Source: Capitella teleta (taxonomy: Eukaryota > Annelida > Polychaeta > Capitellidae). Taken from it: a stretch of 64,000 nt of DNA. Location: the NCBI GenBank assembly GCA_000328365.1, contig KB303456.1, forward strand, positions 559,650 to 623,649, given 5' to 3'. Each line of letters opens with the position of its first letter. Position 1 is the stretch's first letter. Positions 22,231 to 33,419 of the stretch are shown here, piece by piece. A model generated the notes under the pieces. It saw only the letters and a program-made list of their open reading frames with translations. It ran no database searches and had not been told where the DNA came from. The position numbers were made by a program, and so were the translations under genes.

Positions 22231-23889
22231 GGTTACGGTTATTATTCACAATCCCATTGTAGTTCTGACCTAGCATGTCTCGAAACATTTCACGATATGA
22301 AAACTTGCAAATTGTTATTTATTGATTTATATCCGCTTAAGAAGGTGCAAAAGTCTACTACTCTTGATGAGAGCGCTCTCGAAACTGATAACATCTGTGT
22401 GCAGGCTATGTGCGTTAAAGATGCAAGTTTTACACTCGGAATAATATTGTTTGCCTTCTGATCAGCGAGTTTCAGGTTCCAGCCAAAGTTCAGCGTTCGA
22501 TTTACATTCTGGTAGTGCATGCTCGGTGACGATCGATGGGTAGCCTCATTTACAGATTATAAACAAATCACTTTTGCTCAGTATTTTAAGCATTAGTTGA
22601 GTATACATCCGCGATCCTTAGATCTGTACTATTAGTATATTGATCAAGTCATCAAGTGGAAATGCTCATAATTTATAGCCATATAGTTCAAAGGCGGGGC
22701 AACCCTTGATAACGCATGCATAAATTATGCTTAAATAATTGGTTGGGATTTAAGATTTAGCTCTTGCGATCTTTACATTATTGTATTTTTGTGGTCGAAA
22801 TCTGACTTGTTGGCGAAGGCGGACAAGTATTAGTATTATAATTACTTAAATAGCATATAGGTTATCAATGTGCTAACATAAATTTATCAATCTGCTATAA
22901 CATCACCTTTAAGATCAGGTGAGAGAGGCAGTTGATTTTCAAGTGTACCACTTACATGTAATTGCACCCTTCCTTTCCGATGTTTTTTTTCTTCATTGTT
23001 ATAACAAAAAAAATCTGAAATATCTTGAATTTAAAATATGTATATTACATGACAACTGAAATAAAGCAGCCACTGTAGCCCCAATAGGTAATTGTGTGGG
23101 AATGAATTATAAACAGCAATAGAGAGGAGAGAAAAATCCTTTAAATTTCAAACCCAAACTACACGTAGTGATACTAGAATATTTCGGCTTTTTAGTGTCC
23201 TAATTTTTTATGATCAATCAAAGCAAACGACAGCTGACAGCTTGGCCATGTTTAATTGTTTTATGCCATCAGAAAGAGGAAATAATCTAAGATATTTCAC
23301 TCAGTTAATTTTAAAATACACTGTAAATTTGAAATCAAGTTATACGTCAATTCCACTTATACAAGCATTAAATAAATGGGATACACCGTAATTTATATTA
23401 AGTTTTACTGAGATTCCATTGAATAAATAATCATGGTTAAATGCAAATATAAAGGGGAAACCCACAAATTGTTATCTAGTTCGCATTAAAAATTATATAG
23501 ACAGGCATTCATGAATAGAAAATAAAGATGATATGCAAAACGGGTTCTTCACCAAAACAATGAGCTAAACAATTATAAATTCAATAAATGAGCAATTACA
23601 CTATTCAAACAGACTAGATACAAAGATACAGCAGAATACCAAATATTATACAAATAAAAAATGTAGAATGGTAATATGTAAAATATCACAATAAATACAG
23701 AAATACAACATATTTCCTAAATGGGAATTATTTATGATTATGTATTTCAGTCATAATTTTAGAAGGAAAGGAACTCCAAATGTACACGAATAAATCTACA
23801 TTGCCCAGCCAAAAAAAAAACTACAATATTCATGTTTGCATTTATTACCCTTATAAACCTCTCTGATACATTATAAAAGTTTATTACAT
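22231..23889. other. AT-rich intergenic, 5' side of the claudin-like gene
   Basis: No coding frames or repeats were recognised. The claudin-like promoter should lie just above 22230. Confidence 0.4.
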
Positions 23890-24112
23890 AGATGGTATCT
23901 TCAGTGACTCTGCAGTGCTGCCCAACTGCGTAACAAGGCCAGGCGCTGTGTACTACTGTCTATGGTGGTATGCAGGATAAAGAACCCTTGGGATTTATCG
24001 ATAAGAGTAGGGGGAAACCCCGGTCCCGGCCTTCTGTTCTGGCGCCGGTATCATCCGATTAATTCGGGTGGAGCCGTAAAACCCCATCACACACGCACGC
24101 ACGCACAGATGG
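23890..24112 (+). mobile_element. SINE family copy lacking the tRNA-like head
   Basis: It runs from TTCAGTGACTCTGCAGTGCT to the (CACA/CGCA)n tail near 24110. It matches 39620-39830 nearly base for base, through AACAAGGCC, GCGCTGTGTACTACTGTCTA, GGATAAAGAACCCTTGGGAT, CGATAAGAGTAGGGGGAAAC and GTGGAGCCGTAAAACCCCAT. The tRNA-like head seen at 39480 is absent here. Non-coding. Confidence 0.85.
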
Positions 24113-24796
24113 TAGGGCGTTCAGTCGTCAAGCGACTCCTCGTCGGCGTTGCTAAGGACAGTTACAATGGTAAAACGGCAATGATTCAAAGCGCAAAATT
24201 GTGGTTTATGTGGATTCCGCATCCTCATGGGAAAATAACAGCGATGTAATGTTGTGAGCCTTTCCCTAAGATCATAACAGCGTTTACTTTCCATTCTGTG
24301 ATCTATCATAAAATTAAAAGACAATCACCTCTCATGTGCTTAATAATGTAAAGACTTAACTCATCTCCAGTCATCTGATCTCATGTAATTTCATCGGGAT
24401 CACCTCATTGACTCTTGAACCCTGACATATAAGAAGCATTTTCATTGTACAAACCAGATCAAAACGAATCTTTCATAACGTGCTTTACGTCATTATAATA
24501 ATATTATCATATCATCATATTTGCCCTTTAAAAATGTCAGATTGCAATCGATTTGTTATTTCAAGAAGATATATGTGTATGTGTAGAAAGCGTTGTTGTG
24601 AACACAACTATTGTATACAGCCATAAATGGGGATTTCCGTACAATTACTTTGAGTGTATTTCAAAGGGTACATTTCATGACAATTAAACCATGCCTATTG
24701 TGGGATAATTCCCAGGTACATGCATATCAAAAATCAATACGAGAGATTCAAAGTCTCGCTTTTATCAAGAGCTCAATTTAAATTGATTGCGTAATC

Positions 24797-24844
24797 GACG
24801 GTTATATATGTGAGGATCCATGGATCCTCACATATATAACCGTC
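24797..24844. repeat. Perfect 48-bp palindrome abutting a gap
   Basis: GACGGTTATATATGTGAGGA followed by TCCATGGA and then the exact reverse complement of the first arm. The arms meet at CCATGG with no spacer, and the right arm ends where the 100-N gap starts. Such a structure beside a gap is typical of an inverted join in assembly. Confidence 0.9.
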
Positions 24845-24944
24845 NNNNNNNNNNNNNNNNNNNNNNNNNNNNNNNNNNNNNNNNNNNNNNNNNNNNNNNN
24901 NNNNNNNNNNNNNNNNNNNNNNNNNNNNNNNNNNNNNNNNNNNN
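24845..24944. other. Assembly gap (100 N)
   Basis: Run of exactly 100 unknown bases. One further unknown base lies at 24986. The region upstream of the sulfatase gene is therefore incomplete. Confidence 0.99.
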
Positions 24945-25632
24945 TTGTTTAAAGTTATGCTTGGCTATGGCAGGAAAATCGTATTNTGATCTTTAATGCA
25001 TTTAATCAACTGATCAATTGTTTAAAAATCGATCTCTCCGAAGTCCTAGAAGCCCATATAATCGATTTATCCCTAAAATGTTTCAAAATGAACAGAAGTT
25101 CTTTATATTGTTGAAATAATATATGAAGGAACTAAATAAATAATACAAATAATTTAGTGTTATACTCTATTATATGGGCTGGAAAGAAGTTAATTATCAC
25201 AATTAGTAAGCTTTCTAATTAGTAGGGTGTTGATTTATTCGTTTTATTTATTTCTATTTCATTTATTTCTATTCAACTCATCACTATTTTGAACTGAACT
25301 GAGTGCTTCGCGTACCTCATCTCATTGCACTTATACTTCAATTTGCGCTATATAAAAAAAATTTTTGTTTTTATTATTTATTATTATTATAAGCATTCAC
25401 ATTTGTTTCTGTTCTCATAGCACTTGAATAAACCAGCCTCAGTCGATATCTGGCAAGCATTCATTATTTGACAAGGGGCATTCTTTATAATTGGCTCTGG
25501 TATTCTTCATAAATCAATGTGCCAGCTGCAAGTGTCATTCAGATAGCTAAGACAACCACCTGATTGTGCACAGCTATAGTTATTCACACCAGCTGCCTTC
25601 CCCACGTAAATTGCTGTTATTGCTTCCTTGCT
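24945..25632. other. Upstream region of the sulfatase gene
   Basis: AT-rich, no features recognised. An in-frame upstream ATG occurs at 25564, but the residues it adds (with CLPHVNCCYCFLA) look non-coding. Confidence 0.4.
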
Positions 25633-27729
25633 ATGTTTGAAACCCGAGCACTGTGGGCAATGACTGCTGCAACCAGTGTGTTGGTGATTTTCACTCTGAG
25701 TCAGCACTTTTTGCGTGTTCCATCACAGAATATTCCACAGTCTATATTTGAACCATCCATCAAAGATACCAAAGACACCAAGGTGGTCGAAGAGCGAGAG
25801 GAATTTAAGGTGTTGGGTTCGAAGGAAATAGAAAATGATGTGGTGGCTGATAAGGATAAAGAAGAAGTTGTGGTTGTGGATACTGATAAAGATGACAATG
25901 TGGTGATTGATAAGAATAAAGAAGACATTGTGGTTGTGGATACTGATAAAGATGACAATGTGGTGATTGATAAGAATAAAGAAGACATTGTGGTTGTGGA
26001 TACTGATAAAGATGACAATGTGGTGACTGATAAGGATAAACAAGAAATTGTGGTTGTGGATACTGATAAAGATAACAATGTGGTGATTGATAAAGATAAA
26101 GAAGACATTGTGGTTGTGGATACTGATAAAGATGACAATGTGGTGATTGATAAAGATAAAGAAGAAATTGTCGTTGTGGATACTGATAAAGATGACAATG
26201 TGGTAGCTGATAACAACAAAGAAGAAACTGTGGCAGCAAACAAAGATAGAATGGATGATGTGGCGGCTGATAAAGAAGACGTGCAAAAGAGAAAAAATGT
26301 TCTCATGATTATCGTGGATGACTTGCGACCTGAAATGAATGCCTACAGTGGAGAATTTGCTCCAGCCCCAGTGAGACCAACCCTTTACACTCCTAATCTG
26401 GATAAACTAGCGGAAAAGTCAGCAGTGTTTATGAAAGCATATGTGCAATACCCGCTATGTGGACCAAGCCGAGCATCTTTCCTCACATCACGCAGACCGG
26501 AAACTCTAAAACAGTTTTCGTTTGATAGCTTTCGGGCTACGGCAAACAAGGATATTGTGTCCCTACCACAACACTTTAAAAATAATGGATTCTCCTCTAT
26601 TGGGATGGGTAAAATATTTGACCCACCCATCGACCGTAAGCATGGCATACACGAGGAGAAGTACTCTTTCTCGGAACCATGGTATGATGGCAGTACCTTC
26701 CACTATTGGACCCACGAACTCAGGGACCACAGCTGGTTGGCGGTTGACCCAAAAACGGAGAAGCGGATTCCATTGCCAGACAACCAAGTCTTGAACAAAA
26801 CCCTGACCAGAATTAAATCTCTTGGGCAGAACCGTGATGACAACAAGCCCTTCTTCTTGTCAGTTGGTTTTCATAAACCACATTGTCCATACATTTTCCC
26901 CGAAAAATATCTTGAGCATTACCCTGAGGAGGTGATCCAAATGCCAGATAATCCACAAATGCCGACTGATTTTCCTGAAGAAGCTTGGGCAAACTATCAC
27001 AACTTGAGAAAGTTCCATGATTTATCAGGGTTTACAGGTGATTACAATACCACTCTCCCTGTACAGACATGCCTCTACCTTCGGCGGGCATACTACTCCG
27101 CAGTAACCTACGTCGATGATTTGATTGGACAAGTTCTTGATGAGCTTGAGAAACAAGGCTTGGCGGATGATACTATAATAACATTGTTAGGTGATCATGG
27201 TTACCACTTAGGAGAGAATGCTGAGTGGACAAAACAGACCACTTTAGAGCTCTCAGCTAGAGCTCCTCTTATGATTCACATCCCTGGGATAACAAAAACT
27301 CGAAGCAACAGGAAGGAATTTGTGGAATTTGTAGACATTTATCCAACTCTAGTAGAAGCAGCTGGATTAACACCATTACAGCTGTGTCCTGAAGTAGACT
27401 CGGCGAAAACGCCTTTGTGTACCGAAGGAACAAGTCTGCTTTCACTGATTCAAGATAAAAAGCCATTACAATGGAAAGAACGAGTATTCACAACCCAAGC
27501 AAGGTTCTCTCATGACGTAATGGGGCGGTCAATGAGAACGCCAAAGTTCAGGTACACAGAGTGGAGAAATCACAAACAGGAAGTGACGTCAGTGGAGCTC
27601 TATGATCATGATGTTGACCCTCAGGAAAATCACAACATTGCAAAACTTCCTCGTATGAACGAAGTTAAACTAGAGCTGAATCGCCAGCTGGAGGGAAACT
27701 GGAGGTCAGCCATGCCAGTGATGACGTAG
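25633..27729 (+). CDS. Iduronate-2-sulfatase-like enzyme with acidic repeat stalk
   Basis: Sulfatase of the iduronate-2-sulfatase (IDS) type, which removes 2-O-sulfate from iduronate in heparan and dermatan sulfate. One uninterrupted frame of 698 residues from the chosen ATG (MFETRALWAMTAATSVLVIF), which starts a probable signal anchor. Residues about 70-200 are six acidic 20-residue repeats; the sulfatase domain runs from about 220 to the end. Active-site marks are NVLMIIVDDLRP (metal-binding Asp pair), Cys276 in CGPSRASFLTSRRP (formylglycine site), MGKIFDP, FHKPHCPYIFP and LLGDHGYHLGENAEW...K. The end, ELYDHDVDPQENHN, matches the family. The coding region has no introns, unlike vertebrate IDS, so it may be a retrogene. 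AATAAA directly follows the stop. The anchor suggests a Golgi or cell-surface enzyme. Exact substrate unproven. Confidence 0.9.
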   Translation: MFETRALWAMTAATSVLVIFTLSQHFLRVPSQNIPQSIFEPSIKDTKDTKVVEEREEFKVLGSKEIENDVVADKDKEEVVVVDTDKDDNVVIDKNKEDIVVVDTDKDDNVVIDKNKEDIVVVDTDKDDNVVTDKDKQEIVVVDTDKDNNVVIDKDKEDIVVVDTDKDDNVVIDKDKEEIVVVDTDKDDNVVADNNKEETVAANKDRMDDVAADKEDVQKRKNVLMIIVDDLRPEMNAYSGEFAPAPVRPTLYTPNLDKLAEKSAVFMKAYVQYPLCGPSRASFLTSRRPETLKQFSFDSFRATANKDIVSLPQHFKNNGFSSIGMGKIFDPPIDRKHGIHEEKYSFSEPWYDGSTFHYWTHELRDHSWLAVDPKTEKRIPLPDNQVLNKTLTRIKSLGQNRDDNKPFFLSVGFHKPHCPYIFPEKYLEHYPEEVIQMPDNPQMPTDFPEEAWANYHNLRKFHDLSGFTGDYNTTLPVQTCLYLRRAYYSAVTYVDDLIGQVLDELEKQGLADDTIITLLGDHGYHLGENAEWTKQTTLELSARAPLMIHIPGITKTRSNRKEFVEFVDIYPTLVEAAGLTPLQLCPEVDSAKTPLCTEGTSLLSLIQDKKPLQWKERVFTTQARFSHDVMGRSMRTPKFRYTEWRNHKQEVTSVELYDHDVDPQENHNIAKLPRMNEVKLELNRQLEGNWRSAMPVMT
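25853..26225 (+). repeat. 60-bp in-frame tandem repeat, about six copies
   Basis: The unit is about GTGGTTGTGGATACTGATAA plus AGATGACAATGTGGTGATTG plus ATAAGAATAAAGAAGACATT, encoding (VVVDTDKDDNVVIDKNKEDI)n. Copies are nearly identical, which suggests recent expansion or homogenisation. It forms the acidic stalk of the sulfatase and produces long spurious antisense frames. Confidence 0.95.
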
Positions 27730-27977
27730 AATAAAATTGTCGCGCATGCGTCGTCTGTTTGTATTTGTCCCATGGTACCGTTTATGATTGTACTTGTTTG
27801 TGGTACCCGTATGTTTCTAATAATTTTCCTTGAGTGAATTCCGGTTGTTGTGGATTTCATTTTAAACGTATTGTAAACACAATTGTGTTTCAGTGTAAAA
27901 TGAAATATATTCAAATTTGACAAAATCAAGTACACGCATTTTCTTGTTGTTGCCGTGATATCTATATTACGGCAATA

Positions 27978-27988
27978 TATATACATAC

Positions 27989-28042
<54 letters not shown>
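27978..28042. repeat. (AT)n microsatellite
   Basis: Pure alternating AT for about 45 bases after an imperfect ATACAT lead. It lies downstream of the sulfatase stop, before a second AATAAA at about 28068. Confidence 0.95.
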
Positions 28043-28048
<6 letters not shown>

Positions 28049-29535
28049 ATATTTCGCTTTGCATATCAATAAAATGCCAGCAACTTTGGACCAAAATATG
28101 AAATATGGCACCATACTGTTTGGTGATAAGATTTATTGGATAGTATTTATTAGATTAATTTCTTTAATTGCACATTAATTTTATTAGTTCTCGATTGGGA
28201 CGATTAAAATGGCATTAATCTGACGATTTAACAGCAAAAGTAGGCTAATTGACCATTATTTCGTCAAAGCATCAACGCACTATTAAAAAGTGCAAAGTTA
28301 TTTCCCCTCAAAAGAGAGATTATTGTCTAGCGGGGAATTTTTGTCTAAGTGGGTTGTGGCAGAACTGAATGCTATATTTACTATGATTCAAATGATTAAA
28401 CCTGTGAAGTTAGCGTTATCAGGCCAGAATTTAAGTGTTATGAAAAGCTAGGAATGCGCGGATATTCGGATCCGGTATCCGGAAACCGGTGCTGTCAAAA
28501 GGATATCTGATATCCAAATATTTAACGGAATCGGATATTGATTGATTTTTAATGATGATCTTTTTCCGCCAATAATAAACAACTAACAATATAGTTACCC
28601 TTCCATAATCCCTGTCCATAAAAATTAAGTGTAAATCTCTGAATTACTAGCGGAAATTTGGTAGTACAATTTGATGTAATACTATAAGCATAGTAAACTT
28701 CTGCTGACACAGATCATCATTAGTCTGTTGGCTAGCTGGCTGGCTGGCTGGCTGGCTGGCTGGTTGGCCGTTCAGAATTATAGTACATGTATTTGCATTT
28801 AGAAAGTTGAGATTCAGTTGACGAAAAGATGTATACATATACACATATATATTGGCCTCATTATAAATCCAATACCCAAATATGGTCAGCTGAATTTCTA
28901 GCAGCTTGATTAAATAAAATTGAATAAAGGTCACGCATTATTTTTTTGTTAGATCAACAATATCGTGTAAAAGTCAAGCCGCGGCTGAAGTGTACCAGTT
29001 TGTTTAAAGGGTTCTTTTGTTTGATGTACAAGTACGCTTTCAATCACATATAATGATTTAATGGCTCTCGTGGAAATATCAAACTCGTGAAACCAATAAT
29101 CAGAGTAGCTCGAATGTTTCCTTTGTCGTCTGAATCTGTCTCCTGTTTGATGGTTTTATGAGCAAATGAACTCAGCTGAAGTTTTTCAAGTGGCTTCCCA
29201 ACATCTTCCTTATTTGAATGAATTCCACCGCATAAGTACACGTAACGAATGTTACTGTAATTATCGCATGCCACTATTGTGGTTGTCTGTCGCAGAGGAA
29301 TATAATTAGGTGAGGGCATGGAGCTTTGACATGCGATGACCTCATTATGCAAGCTTGGGAATCATTGAGAGCAATGATACAGGGCTATTCCTATTGGCCA
29401 TTGTAAGTAAACGGCGCTCAGACTAGCGGAAGTAGCTAGACAGTGGGAGTGGCGCTGTATTTTTGCAGAGATTGAGTAGGTCTACGGTAGACTACCTACC
29501 GGCATTTCTGATTGGTCAAGATATTACCGTAGTCA
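28043..29535. other. Intergenic with a (GGCT)n tract
   Basis: A tetranucleotide run CTGG/GGCT occupies about 28727-28765. The rest holds no recognised gene. CGTGTAAAAGTC and other low-complexity patches carry no evident signal. Confidence 0.5.
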
Positions 29536-30200
29536 TGACTGAGGAGGTGCGTTATGAGATTGTTATCCAACGCCCGGCGTCTGATATCAGCCAAGTTTCG
29601 ATTACGACCTGACCTGAGACAAACATTCATTCTCTGAAATTCTGGAGAGAGAACAGATCAACTGCATACTGCAGTTTGTTGATATTATCCAAGTAGAATC
29701 GGACGCCTCCCCCGCTGAGACTCGACCTGATACTGGTGCAGTACAATTTTGAGACTGGTTCCATCGCCCACCGACTCCATACTGGACGACCAAAAGTGAC
29801 GGCAGAGGATTAGGATCACATCCAGGAAGTTAAAAAAAAAACATTTCAACAGCACGTGGACACACAACCGACTAACATCTTCAAGAAAATTCTGGCACTG
29901 GCTTCAGGAACGGAGATTGAGGTCACGGATCCCTTAAAGAGACCCAATCGGAATTCTGAGATACGTTATCGTCAACTCGAATGGATGCGATTGCACCAAA
30001 GATTGTCCCGACGGAGGTGGAGAAGCGTCCTCTTCACAGATGAGAGTCTGATTTGCCTGAATAGGTCAGATAAGAGACGGCGTATGTGGGGAAGTAGGGA
30101 AGAATGGTTTAAGGATTGCTACATCAAGGAGCATGATAGATGGAGTGGAGCCAGCATCATGGTGTGAGGAGGCATTTCATACAACACAAAGGCTCCGCTC
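29536..30200 (+). pseudogene. Degenerate Tc1/mariner transposase
   Basis: Plus strand. ATG at 29536 opens with MTEEVRYEIVIQ, resembling a Tc1 N-terminus. After frame changes come ETGSIAHRLHTGRPKVTAED (29750-29810 region) and, at 29856-30167, RRRWRSVLFTDESLICLNRS and KRRRMWG, ending in SGASIMV, a stop in place of Trp, then GGISY. FTDES carries a catalytic Asp of the DDE core, and SIMVWGGISY is the usual following block. The last third with the final acidic residue is not recognisable. Several stops and shifts show it is long dead. Confidence 0.8.
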
Positions 30201-30374
30201 TTATAGTGATTGAGCCGATATATCTGATTGGAAGAGCGGCTTAAGCAGCTAGCCGGACATGTCATATGGCATGAGGATGCACATGCAGATCCACAGTCAA
30301 GACTATAACCACACGAATGCCGAGTCTCCAAGAAGCTCTTCGCTCGAGCCACTGGATTGAAGGCTCACATGATA

Positions 30375-31102
30375 TTGCATATACTAAGGCTAGGTCTCAC
30401 GAGTGTGATGTTTGTATAATAAAGTTTGGAATTGGTGATGCACTCCCGTGAGAGACCACACGCTATGCAGTGTGTGCGAGAAGAAGTTCGCAAGCAGAGC
30501 AGGATACACAAAGAAAAACCGCATTCTTGTAAGCTGTGTCCACGAAAATTTACCCCAAGGAATAATTTGAGATTTCACATCATGCGACGTTAAGGCGACC
30601 TCGAGAAAAAAGCATATATGTGCTCTGTAACTGTTTATAAAGTAAAATTATCCAACACGAGAAATCTGAAAGTTCATAATATGATGACGAATACTGGTGA
30701 AAATTGAAAAACGTTTTAAATGTATAACAAGTGTCACAAGAGATTTGCATACAATAGCTCATTGAAGGCACGCACATGTCTTTGCACACTGGTGAAAGAC
30801 CTAATGAATGCAGTGTGTGTGTGTGTGTGGGGGGGAGGCATTCACTTCTAAAGCAGCACGTACTTCATATAAACCGACACAAAGAAAAAACTCCGGAGTG
30901 TCTTGAGTGTAAAGCCATGTTTCAGAGTAAAAGTAACTTGCGGGCCCACATGCTCATACACGCTATAGTGAAAAGCCTTGTACGTGCCAAAAGATCACTT
31001 GCAGTCACACCTTCGCATACACATGAAGGGAAACAGTTCAAATGCAATGTTTGTGACGAGGCATATTCGATCATAACGTACTTGAAAAGACATGACTCGT
31101 GA
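30375..31102 (+). pseudogene. Decayed C2H2 zinc-finger gene
   Basis: Plus-strand pieces in changing frames keep zinc-finger spacing: SHECDVC at about 30400; KEKPHSCKLCPRKFTPRNNL and RFHIMRR at about 30510-30590; KCHKRFAYNSSLKA at about 30730; LHTGERPNECSVC at 30779; PECLECKAMFQSKSNLRAHM and LIHA at 30893-30963; and HEGKQFKCNVCDEAYSIITY with LKRHDS at 31021-31102. Linkers of the TGE(R/K)P type are present. Frame breaks and a (GT)n expansion (about 30814-30829) inside a finger show it is non-functional. It is probably a remnant of a multi-finger transcription-factor or transposon-linked gene. Confidence 0.75.
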
Positions 31103-31909
31103 GCACAAAACTGACTGAATTCAACATTTCAATAGGAATCCTTGCATTGATCAACAAATTTTCTTCGTTCTCTTTCAATTCATCACGATGTTTTTGCTTT
31201 TTTTTTTAAAGAAAATTTCAATTAAAAATATTTCTTGTGTCACTTGACATGTTTTGTTTGTTTGTTTGTTTGGGTTTTTTTTTTTTGTAAGTATGCTGTC
31301 GAGTCTTCAAAGGAAATTCAATATTTCTGAATATTGGTGCATCATTTAATGCAAGCGACGTAGTATTTATCTAGCATATACACCGTACAAAATCTTAATT
31401 TGTAATGAGGTTCCTTACCTTGCTTACAGATAATTAATATTAATTTTGTATTTTTGCTCCTCACAAGTTGGTGAAACTAGGAGTCCCCCAAAAATTTGCA
31501 GGTCAAAGGACAAGGTCACAGCGATTTTTCAAAGTTTCAAATTGGATCTCTTCTACCTCAACCAAGTGTAATAAATTAGCATCATAGGTTGATATAGCTG
31601 CCATACATTTCATTAATTATTGTTTACATTAATAACTTCTTTCAAAATTTTCCTTGATCACATCTCAATTTTTATTTTTTTTCGCTTTTTAGTACAATAA
31701 ATATGGAGGTTCAGTCTTCCCCTGAATTGTATCAACATATATCAGTCTCCCAATTTTGGTATTTGTGACTTCTATAATTATCCCATGCACAGGAATAATG
31801 AAACAATTAAAAATATAATATATTTATTGCCTATCACAGCCCAGGAATTACACAAGCATGAAGAATTGGATCGTCTTTTCAACATCCAAAATTCAGGTCA
31901 ACATCAAAG
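31103..31909. other. AT-rich intergenic and NUDT16-like 3' flank
   Basis: No gene recognised. TTTATT at about 31819-31824 reads AATAAA on the minus strand and is the likely poly(A) signal of the Nudix gene. A (TTTG)n run lies at about 31252-31272. Confidence 0.5.
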
Positions 31910-33028
31910 TCAGTCATCAAAGCGGTAAATATCTTCCGTCTTTTGCTGCAATTCCAGGTACTTCCTGTACGCTGTGTTAACTTCATCCTCAGAGAGAATA
32001 TTTTTGGCCGTAATTGCTTTCAGCAGCTGGATGCGAGCATTCCCCGCAAATTTGTTGGCGAGGAAAACGGGAAATCCTCGATACCCATCGCTCATTGTGA
32101 ATAAAGGCACGCGAAGCACACCAAAGGTCTGCAAAAAAGAATACACAGTGAAAAGAATACACACCGTGGAAAAAGAATACACAGTGGTCATTTATTGTAC
32201 AAATTTATGAAATGAAACGTGATATTAAAAATTTTTATTTTGCTTAAAGACGTGTTTTCAAAATTATTTTTTAAATTTGACCCATTTTTCTTTGCCCTCC
32301 AACTGACCTCAGTACCCCACTCCTCAGAATCCAAAACAGCTTTCTCGATTTCACTGAATTCCACCAGATTGACTTCTTTGGCATAGAAATAAGTGACGAG
32401 TTTCTTAGAATGGTTTACGTGAGTGAGCAGAATGTCTTCCTGTTGGCACGCAAATCGCGATAAATCCAAGTTGATTTCCTCAACCAGTTCGCGATTGAGG
32501 GCTTCGACTGGCGTCTCTTGGGGTCCTTTGTCCATGAGACCACCAGGGAAACCCATGTTGCCATCAAAACGGGACTGCATCTGGAGGGAGAATACGCTGA
32601 TCTTAAACTCCTCAGTGGTGGGAAATGGAGACACAAAGAAGAGTTGTCAATTGCATTCCAGGAAGGTGGAAATCAAAATATTCAAAGATTCCACCATAAC
32701 GAGTCTCGTAATGTGGAGAGATAGGAAACGTGAGGATGAGTAATATTTAATGCATCAACTAGCGTCACTATTATTAGAATCTGATAACAGAATGTTATTA
32801 AAATATTAACATAACCAGATTTACCATAATGCGTGCAGTAGCCTTGAGATTCAAGTTGGATCGATTTGCCCAAAGCATTCGATCTGGTTCACGAGCAAAG
32901 AACATTGCATGTGCCGCATGCCAGTAGTCAGAGTTGGCAAACTCCTTTCTCGCTAAATCGTAGGTGATTTCTTCAAATTCTTGAGGACGATCGCAGGGAG
33001 CTCCGACAGATTCTTTGTTTTCGGCCAT
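31910..33028 (-). CDS. NUDT16: Nudix hydrolase, NUDT16-like
   Basis: NUDT16 removes caps from U8 snoRNA and some mRNAs and also hydrolyses inosine diphosphates. Three exons (32825-33028, 32308-32580, 31910-32128) give 231 residues; all introns are phase 0. N-terminal WHAAHAMFFAREPDRMLWAN matches the family entry segment. MMQSRFDGNMGFPGGLMDKG leads into the Nudix box, with RELVEE at about 98-103. As in vertebrate NUDT16, the box is longer than the standard G-x5-E-x7-REUxEExGU, and the usual LG after EE is IN here. VTYFYAKEV and VLRVPLFTMSDGYRGFPVFL, then FAGNARIQLLKAI, match the C-terminal half. It is somewhat longer than human NUDT16 because of the N-terminus and an acidic end. Confidence 0.88.
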
Positions 33029-33419
33029 ATCGTCCTGGAAGAAATGAAAAAGGTCAAATGGTCAAAAGGTCAGGCATTGCCAGAGGAACGAAGGATCTCA
33101 AGGTCATAATAATGTAGCGAGTCAATCTCTGTAAATGATTGTCAAATCAGACAACTTGCGCTAATTGTAATCAGACAAAAGGATTCTTTAATCCGCAGAA
33201 CTTCGATGAATACGATTTGATTTAGTTACTCGCGGGACTGAAAACATTGATCAAGCAACAGGCTTTTTCAATGATGCGCTGTTTGAAAAATCCAAGCTAA
33301 AGTATTGGGGAGTCATCGGGACTTTGAAAATATGTCGATGAGGAGGGTTTTTCCACTTTTACGAGTAATCCGTTGTCGAATTACTGGGTTTACACTGTAT
33401 ATATCAACAGCGGGCTAAC

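Noticed and set aside
25564-25632. Upstream ATG giving 23 more residues to the sulfatase
   Set aside because: The added segment is Cys/His-rich and unlike a signal sequence; the next Met begins a clean anchor.
25701-26306. Long antisense frames (up to 201 codons, Ser/Thr/Leu repeats) opposite the sulfatase
   Set aside because: They are produced by the in-frame 60-bp repeat read backwards; the sense frame is a clear sulfatase.
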